In this document: positions 57,887 to 64,000 of the stretch, piece after piece
Layout of the letters: each line of letters begins with the position of its first letter
Position numbering within the stretch: position 1 is the first letter of the stretch
Source: Loripinus fragilis
Lineage: Eukaryota > Mollusca > Bivalvia > Lucinida > Lucinidae
Assembly (NCBI GenBank): GCA_964019695.1
Contig: OZ026520.1
Coordinates: 24,318,130 to 24,382,129 of the forward strand
Reading direction: 5' to 3'
Length of the DNA: 64,000 bases
Translations under genes and position numbers: made by a program
The notes under the pieces: model-generated
What the model was told of the DNA's origin: nothing
Seen by the model: only the letters and a program-made list of their open reading frames with translations
Databases searched by the model: none

Positions 57887-59650
57887 CTAGAGGACCTGAA
57901 GGTCCTGAGGCGCTCACCTGATCTCCTTAATAATGTTACAATAGGTCAAGGTAAACTACAGCTTATAATAGAACAAATTTTGTTTTACCATGTATGGGGG
58001 TTGCAGACATTTGGTCAAGTGACTTAAACAATCAAATGAATAATCCGTGAAACAGCCCAGTGATTTCTGAGAAACAGATGTTTAGATGTGTGGCAGTCCA
58101 AATGAGTGGCCTTGGATAAAAGGTCACAGGTCAGCTTGACATTTGGTACTTAATACAAGATTTTCCCAAATAAATGCATTAAGAATCAAATTTGACCTTG
58201 CCATAAAGTAGGTCAAGGTCAACCTAGATTAATCATTTGTGCAAATCTGGTAGGGCCCACATCCCATATGCTACATACCAAGTCCCAAGGCCATTGGCAT
58301 TTTGGTTCCAGAGAAGACGACATTTAAAGGGTTTTTTACCATATATGGGCATGGTGGCCATCTTGGTCATGTGACCAGTACAATTGGTATAAATTTTAGC
58401 TAACCTATCATAAGGGAGTCTTCATATGAAATTTGAGTTCAAATGGCCTAGTGGTTTCTGAGGAAACTATGTTTTGATGTGTTGCTGGGACTCCAATATG
58501 AGCGACCTTGGCTGAAAAGATAAGGATCAACCTTGACCTTTAAAACTTATTTATAGCCATTGTCTCATTTGGTTTAACACATCAAGTGGGAATAATGACT
58601 TTGGCCTCAACAGTTTTCAAAAAATGAAATTTTCAAAAAAAATCTCATTTGAGTCCATTAGGAAGCAAATTTGACCTTGACGTTAAGTAGGTCAAGGTCA
58701 ACTTAGGTTCATCATTTGAACAAACTTGGAAGGCTTTTGTTTGTTTGATTTGATTCTTTACGTCCACTCAACAATCTTTCAGTTATGCGGGACGTGTCTT
58801 CCTGGGTTGAACCAGTACTAAGCTAGGATAATAAAAAACTTGGAAGGCACCACATCCCCAATGCTACATATCAAGTCCCAAGGTCATCGGCCTTCTGGTT
58901 CTTGAGAAGAAGATTTTTTAAGGGTTTTTACCATATATGGGCGTGGCGGCCATCTTGGTTATGTGACCAAAATATTTTACATAAATTTTGGCTAACATAT
59001 CATAAGGAGTATTCACATGAAATTTGAGTTAAATTGGGCCAATGGTTTGTGAGAAAACTATGTTTTAATATATTGATGGGACTCCAATATGAGGGACCTA
59101 AGCTGAAAGGTCAAAGGTCAACCTTGACCTTTAGAACTTATATATAGACATTGTCTCATTTGGTTAAACATGTCAAGTGAGAATAATGACTAAAGCTTCC
59201 ACAGTTTTCAAAAAAATCAACTTTTCAGAAATTTTCCAATTTAAATGCATTAGGAAGCAAATTTGACCTTGACGTTAAGTAGGTCAAGGTCAACCTAGGA
59301 TCATCATTTGAACAAACTTGGTAGGCCCCACAACCCCAATGCTACAAATGTACATACCAAGTCCCAAGGTCATCGGCCATCTGGTTCTGGAGAAGAAGAT
59401 TTTTTAAAGGTTTTTACCATATATGGGCGTGGCGGCCATCTTGGTCATGTGACCAAGACCATTTGAACAAACTTTCGTTCCCCCATCCTAAGGAGTCTCC
59501 ATATGAAATAAGAGTTCAATTGGCTCAGTAGTTTCAGAGGAGATGTTTGAAAATGTTGACGGACGACGGACGACGGACGGACGGACGACGGACGCCAGAG
59601 TCACTGGTATACTATTAGCTCACCAATGAGCCTTCGGCTCAGGTGAGCTA
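57887..59650 (+). mobile_element. Pearl-like element P2, inner copy
   Basis: Complete: 5' ACTAGAGGACCTGAAGGTCC, GCGCTCACCTGATC; three core units; a GGAC/GGACGAC microsatellite (59557-59590); hairpin GAGCCTTCGGCTC inside GCTCACC..GGTGAGC at 59617-59648, then TAAAAA. The 5' GCTCACCTGA complements TCAGGTGAGC of the hairpin. Confidence 0.68.
58735..58835 (-). mobile_element. SINE-A, head-truncated, 13-bp TSD
   Basis: Only the tail half is present, yet TSD AAACTTGGAAGGC flanks it (58722-58734, 58836-58848), so it inserted truncated. Confidence 0.8.
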
Positions 59651-60003
59651 AAAAGTTATCGCCGACAATCAATGTGAAAAACATAAAAACTAGAGTTTAA
59701 TATACCTGCATTAGGAAATCAAATTTGAACTTGCTATAAAAAATGTTAAGGTCAACCCAGATTCATCATTTGTGATAAACCTGGTAGGGCTCACACCCTC
59801 AATACTACATTCCAAGTCCCAATGCCATTGGCCAGCCGCCTCTTAGATCCAGAGAGGATATTTCATGGGATTTTACCTTATATGGACATGGTGGCCATCT
59901 TAGTCATGTGACCATCATCATTTGTTACTCCCCTCAACTTAAGGAGTCCCCATACGAAATTTGAAATCAATTTTTCTGAGAAAACTATGTTTTAATATAT
60001 TGA

Positions 60004-60236
60004 GGCCTAAATGAAATATATGTGTGGTTCCTGTTGCATACCAACAAAATTTAGGGTAGGTAGGTAGGGAAATTATTAAATTTTGTTATAACATTTAACA
60101 AAGAAAATAGTGACAAAAACTGAAAAAGTACCCATTTAGGTATTTTTTTCTCCAAAGACCATTTTAATGTTTAGGGTAGGGTTAAAAAATTAGGGTAGGT
60201 AGGCAACAGGAACCACACATATATTTCATTTAAGCC
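60004..60236. mobile_element. GGCC-ended MITE in P2 tandem array, TSD TGA
   Basis: The left end is GGCCTAAATGAAATATATGT, the right end its near-perfect inverse (..ATATTTCATTTAAGCC). TGA flanks both sides (60001-60003, 60237-60239). The neighbouring tandem unit near 59078 shows the empty site ATATTGATGGG, which fixes the TSD at three bases. Contains GGTAGGTAGG on both arms. Confidence 0.82.
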
Positions 60237-61139
60237 TGATGGGACTCATATTAGCTACATTGGCTGAAAGATCGAAGGTCTGCTTTGACCTCTGGAACTT
60301 ATTCATAGCCATTGTCTCATCAGGTTTAACATATTAAGTGAGAATAAGGACTTTGGTTGATGAATAAATAAACAGTATTCAAAAAATCCACTTTTCAAAA
60401 AAAATCCAATTTAAATGCAATAAAAGGCAATTTTGACCTTGATGTTAAGTAGGTCAAGGTCAACCTAGGATCATCATTTGAACAAACTTGGTAGGCCCAC
60501 ATCCCCAATGCTACATACCAAGTCCCATGGTCATCGGCCTTCTGGTTCAATAACATCAATAACTTCAATTGGCCTATGGTTTCTGAGTAAACAATGTTTT
60601 AATATATTGACGGGACTCAAACATTCATGAGCAACCTTGGCTGAAAGGTCAACCTTCACCTTTGGAACGTATTTATAGTCACTGTCTCATTAGATTGAAC
60701 ATATCTAGTGATTATAATGACTTTGGCTTTAACAGTTTTCAATAAATCATCTTTTAAAAAAAAATCCCAATTAAATGCATAAGGAAGCAAATTTGACCTT
60801 GACATTAAGTAGGTCAAGGTCAACCCAGGACCATCATTTGAACAAACTTGGTAGGCCCCACATCCCCAATGCTACATACCAAGTCCCATGGTCATCAGCC
60901 TTCTGGTTCTGGAGAAGATTTTAAAGGTTTTTCTATCATATATGGGTATGTTGGCCATCTTGGTCATGTGACCAGAACAGTTTGTAAAAATTTTGGTAAA
61001 CTTATCGTAAGGAGTCTGCATATTAAATTTGAGTTCAATTGGCCCAGTGTTTTCAGAGAAGATGTTTGAAAATGACTGACGCGGAGTCATTGGTATACAA
61101 ATAGCTACCTTGGAGCCTTCGGCTCAGGTGATCTAAAAA

Positions 61140-61390
61140 CTCATGAAAGTTTGCATAAAAATGTGAATGAAAACTGTTAAACACATTTTCATTCACATTT
61201 TTATGCAACTTTTCATATATCTGTAACTTTGCTATTTTTGTTTGGAGTTCCATGAAATTTTCACCAAAATGTAGAACTAAGAAATTGGGAATGATATATT
61301 ATACACCATTTTGGGAAGTTTTTTTCTCATTTTTCAGTTGGGAAAGGGCCGATATTCAGCCCCAAATCAGCCCTAGGAAAATCCCTGGTC
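61140..61390 (-). repeat. GGGATTTTCCTAGG-starting dispersed repeat, copy 2
   Basis: Same blocks as 15113-15345 in reverse: the GCATAAAAATGTGAATGAAA foldback, then TTGGGAAAGGGCCGATATTC and CCTAGGAAAATCCC. Confidence 0.62.
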
Positions 61391-61447
61391 TTCTATCTGG
61401 ATCTTCTCCATTTTCCTCTCTACTGGAATCCTGTAAATCATAGGATA

Positions 61448-63788
61448 AACAAGAAATGTCACAAACACGTGACGAATGCCCCCAAAGGAATTGGTCTAGC
61501 ATAAGACACATTTGAGGAAAGATAGCTATAATATAGCACGAAAAACCTAGAAATGAGGCCAGAAGTCAATGTCAAGGTCAAAGTGACTCAAAATGGTATG
61601 CACCACTCCGCCATCCCAAGAGGAAACACCACCCCAAATTTGGGATTCCTACATCAAAAAATATAGGAGATATCCTCTGGACACAATAATTCTTGAAAAC
61701 TAGGTCAGAGGTCAAGGTCACAGTGAACCAAAAATGGTTTGTGACACTCAGGCATCCCAAGATGCATTTACATACCAAATTTGGAATTCCTATTTCAAAG
61801 AATATAGGAGATATGCACCAGTTTCTAGAAACTAGGTCAGAGGTCAAGTTTAAGGTCACAGTGACTAAATTATGGTAAGTGACACTTCGTCATCCCAAGA
61901 TGCATCCACACACCAAATTTGAGATTCCTACCTCAAATAATATAAGAGATACGCTCTGGACATGATTATTCTAAAAGCTAGGTCAGAGGTCAAGGTCACG
62001 GTGACCCGAAAATGATACATGACACTCCCCTATTCCAAGATGCATCCATACACCAAAATTGGAATTCCTAACTCAAGGAATATATGAGATATGCTCGGGA
62101 CACAATAATTTTTAAAACTAGGTCAGAGGTCAAGGTCACAGTGACCCAAAAATGGTATGTGACACCCTGTCATCCCAAGATGTATTTACACACCAAAATT
62201 GGAATTCCTATCTCAAAGAATATAGGAGATATGCACCAGACTCAATGTAGTTTCTAGAAACTAGGTCAGAGGTCAAGTTCAAGGTCACAGTGACCCAATT
62301 ATGGTACCCGACACTTCTTCATCCCAAGATGCATCCACACACTAAATTTGAGATTCCTACCTCAAATAAGATAAGAGATATACTATGGACAAGATTATTC
62401 TAAAAGCTAGGTTAGAGGTCAAGGTCAAGGTCACTGTGACTCGAAAATGGTACATGACACTCCGCTATTCCAAGATGCATCCACACACCAAATTTGGAAT
62501 TCCTAACTCAAAACATATAAGAGATATGCTCTGGACACAATACTTCTTAAAACTAGGTCAGAGGTCAAGGTCACAGTGACCCAAAAATGGCATGTGACAC
62601 CCCATCATCCCAAGATGCATTTACACACCAAATTTGGAATTCCTATCTCAAAGAATATAGGAGATATGCACCAGACTCAATATGCAATTTTCAAGAAACT
62701 AGGTCAGAGGTCAAGTTCAAGGTCACAGTGACCCAATTATGGTACCCGACACTTCGTCATCCCAAGATGCATCCACACACCAAATTTGAGATTCCTACCT
62801 CAAATAATATAAGAGATATGCTCCGGACACGATTATTCTAAAAACTAGGTCAGAGGTCAAGGTCACAGTCATAGCCCCAGATAAGGCTGCGTATTGCGTA
62901 TTTACGCAATTGCTGTGACCCAAAAACGCAATTAAATTATTCTCTGTGCGTACAAAAACTCAATAAAAATTCTTGATACTCAATTCCGAACTTTTTCATA
63001 GAGTATGACGCTTTGGGATTGCCGTTTTCGTTTACAACACTGGCAGTTGTCTGGTTCAAATTTATACACGACATGGTGCCAAATCTAGTATATCTAATTG
63101 TAAACCAGTCCAGGAACATTAGTTAGTTACCCATGATGCAAAGGGCGAAATGCGAGAGATCTAGATGAGGTATCGTCAGGTCTCGCGAGAATGCGACATT
63201 CATCTCACTTTACGATAACAATGGCGACACATGGGCGAAAAAGCAATCACATAATATCGTTTCGTACAGTAGTAACTCAACTTTAATACCGCATTGAAGG
63301 TTTGAAGAATCATAGATGACTTGATAAATATGTTGGATTTTTTAAAAAAGTCGGGAATAGCGGTCTCAGGTGTACTAAAGCAGTATTTGCAGTGGGTTTC
63401 TGAAAGTGAAACCGAAAGTAAACCAAAAAAGATCAGGAGAAACTAGCGTAGGCCCGGTTTCATTGCTTATTTGCTTTCAGATGGATACCCAATACAAAAA
63501 CTTAAAATACCCAATTTAAAATTTGAAATACCCAATTAAGCCAAAAAGAGGTGGGTAGATACCCAATTGCTTCCAATCCTTATCTGGAGCTATGCACAGT
63601 GACCCGAAAATGGTATGCCACACTCCGCCATCCCAAGATGTATCTACACACCAAATTTGGGATTCCTACCTCAAAGAATATAGGAGATATGGACCGGACA
63701 CAAAAGCGGGAAGGACGGACGGACAGACTGACGGACGGACAGTGCGATTACTATATGCCTCCCAAAGTTCCTTTGGGGGCATAAAAAT
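61448..63788 (+). mobile_element. Pearl-like element P1, copy 2 (complete, interrupted)
   Basis: The 5' end near 61448 reads ACAAGAAATGTCACAAAC. The inner 61672-62869 matches bases 1-1198 almost base for base at an offset of about 61,671. A 725-bp TIR element splits it at 62870-63594, after which the last unit, microsatellite (63710-63742) and hairpin (63756-63782) follow. The 5' subterminal ATGCCCCCAAAGGAA (about 61478-61492) is the exact reverse complement of TTCCTTTGGGGGCAT in the 3' hairpin. Confidence 0.75.
62870..63594 (+). mobile_element. 725-bp TIR element inside P1, 6-bp TSD
   Basis: Ends are CATAGCCCCAGATAAGG and, inverted, CATAGCTCCAGATAAGG (one mismatch in 17). It is flanked by CACAGT at 62864-62869 and 63595-63600; the empty site ..GTCACAGTGACC.. 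is present in P1 copy 1. No transposase reading frame. It has the same length of TIR and TSD as the element at 2735-3308. Six-base TSDs occur in IS3EU and Dada transposons; assignment is open. Confidence 0.8.
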
Positions 63789-64000
63789 TGGGAGGAGAGT
63801 AATATTATTCAATTATTAGGTCAATGTCTACTACAGCCATGCCCCAACTGGTTGTATGGTTCCTATCTTTGTTAGCTTTACAAGAGACCAGGACATTGTA
63901 TACCTGTCATGTGGCCATACAGTGACCAAATAGTTGAACAATACGTACAAATATCCAGATTTGATCATTTAAGATAAAATATTATTTAAAATTAATTAAT
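63789..64000. other. Unannotated end of window
   Basis: AT-rich, no feature seen. Confidence 0.4.

Larger units (their letters stand above)
57011..59699. mobile_element. Inverted-repeat element carrying the inner P2
   Basis: TAAACTCTAGTTTTTATGTT, TTTTACATTGATTTTCG at the left faces its inverse at 59651-59699. A second facing pair (about 57273-57300 / 57820-57850) lies inside, so several foldback layers are present. Confidence 0.55.
56798..61135 (+). mobile_element. Pearl-like element P2, with another P2 nested inside
   Basis: 5' end ACTGGAGGACCTGGGAGTGC at 56798. The sequence is interrupted at 57011 and resumes at 59700 (CTGCATTAGGAAATCAAATT). Core units of ~430-500 bp carry AGTAGGTCAAGGTCAACC, CCATATATGGGCGTGGCGGC and CATCTTGGTCATGTGACC. 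The end is the hairpin GAGCCTTCGGCTC at 61108-61120. No coding content. Confidence 0.62.

Overview
The window is eukaryotic nuclear DNA. It is AT-rich, with introns, tRNA-derived SINEs, a non-LTR retrotransposon, many inverted-repeat DNA transposons and several 'pearl'-type elements (tandem core repeats, an ACGG microsatellite and a terminal hairpin) of the kind described in bivalve molluscs. The best guess is a bivalve, probably a marine clam; the species cannot be named from the sequence.

One host gene dominates. On the minus strand, eleven exons between 56573 and 6395 join in phase at canonical GT/AG sites into about 1,978 codons. The 5' end lies outside the window or was not found. Exons A-F (56573 to 26160) encode the DUF3715/pseudo-PARP domain and exons G-I (18829 to 14590) a SPOC domain, in the order seen in TASOR (FAM208A), the scaffold of the HUSH silencing complex. 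Exons J (13866-12061) and K (9387-6395) encode a long disordered C-terminus with three separate coding repeats: an 18-bp minisatellite, about ten acidic units of roughly 33 residues containing SUMO-interacting-like motifs, and about fifteen Lys/Ser/Asp/His-rich units.

The introns are packed with mobile DNA. The 24-kb intron between exons A and B holds a nearly complete LINE, antisense to the gene, with an ORF1 carrying a PHD finger and an ORF2 with endonuclease and reverse transcriptase broken by two single-base shifts. The LINE lies inside a split GGCC-ended MITE. Further along are a 3.8-kb hAT-like element (8-bp target duplication) and a 4.8-kb TIR element (5-bp duplication), both nested in one pearl-like tandem element.

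Region by region: 1-1405 pearl-like P1; 2047-3308 two MITEs and a 6-bp-TSD TIR element; 3690-4560 a 180-bp tandem array; 6092-9387 the last exon and 3' UTR; 9500-12000 a MITE with an 88-bp perfect palindrome and two SINEs; 12061-18829 exons J-G with MITEs and pearl-like P4; 18830-26160 an intron with SINEs and a foldback element; 26160-29071 exons F-C; 29500-33000 MITEs and exon B; 33227-40593 the MITE/LINE nest; 41000-44413 a SINE and a TIR element; 44800-56250 pearl-like P3 with its two nested transposons; 56425-56573 exon A; 56798-61135 pearl-like P2, nested in itself; 61448-63788 a second P1 copy, nearly identical to 1-1405 and interrupted by a 725-bp TIR element.

The main points for a second look are (i) a HUSH-subunit gene whose introns are loaded with the kind of elements HUSH represses, (ii) a shared architecture in several unrelated pearl-like families, where the 5' end complements one arm of the 3' hairpin as in Helentron/DINE-type elements, and (iii) several TIR families with exact target-site duplications.
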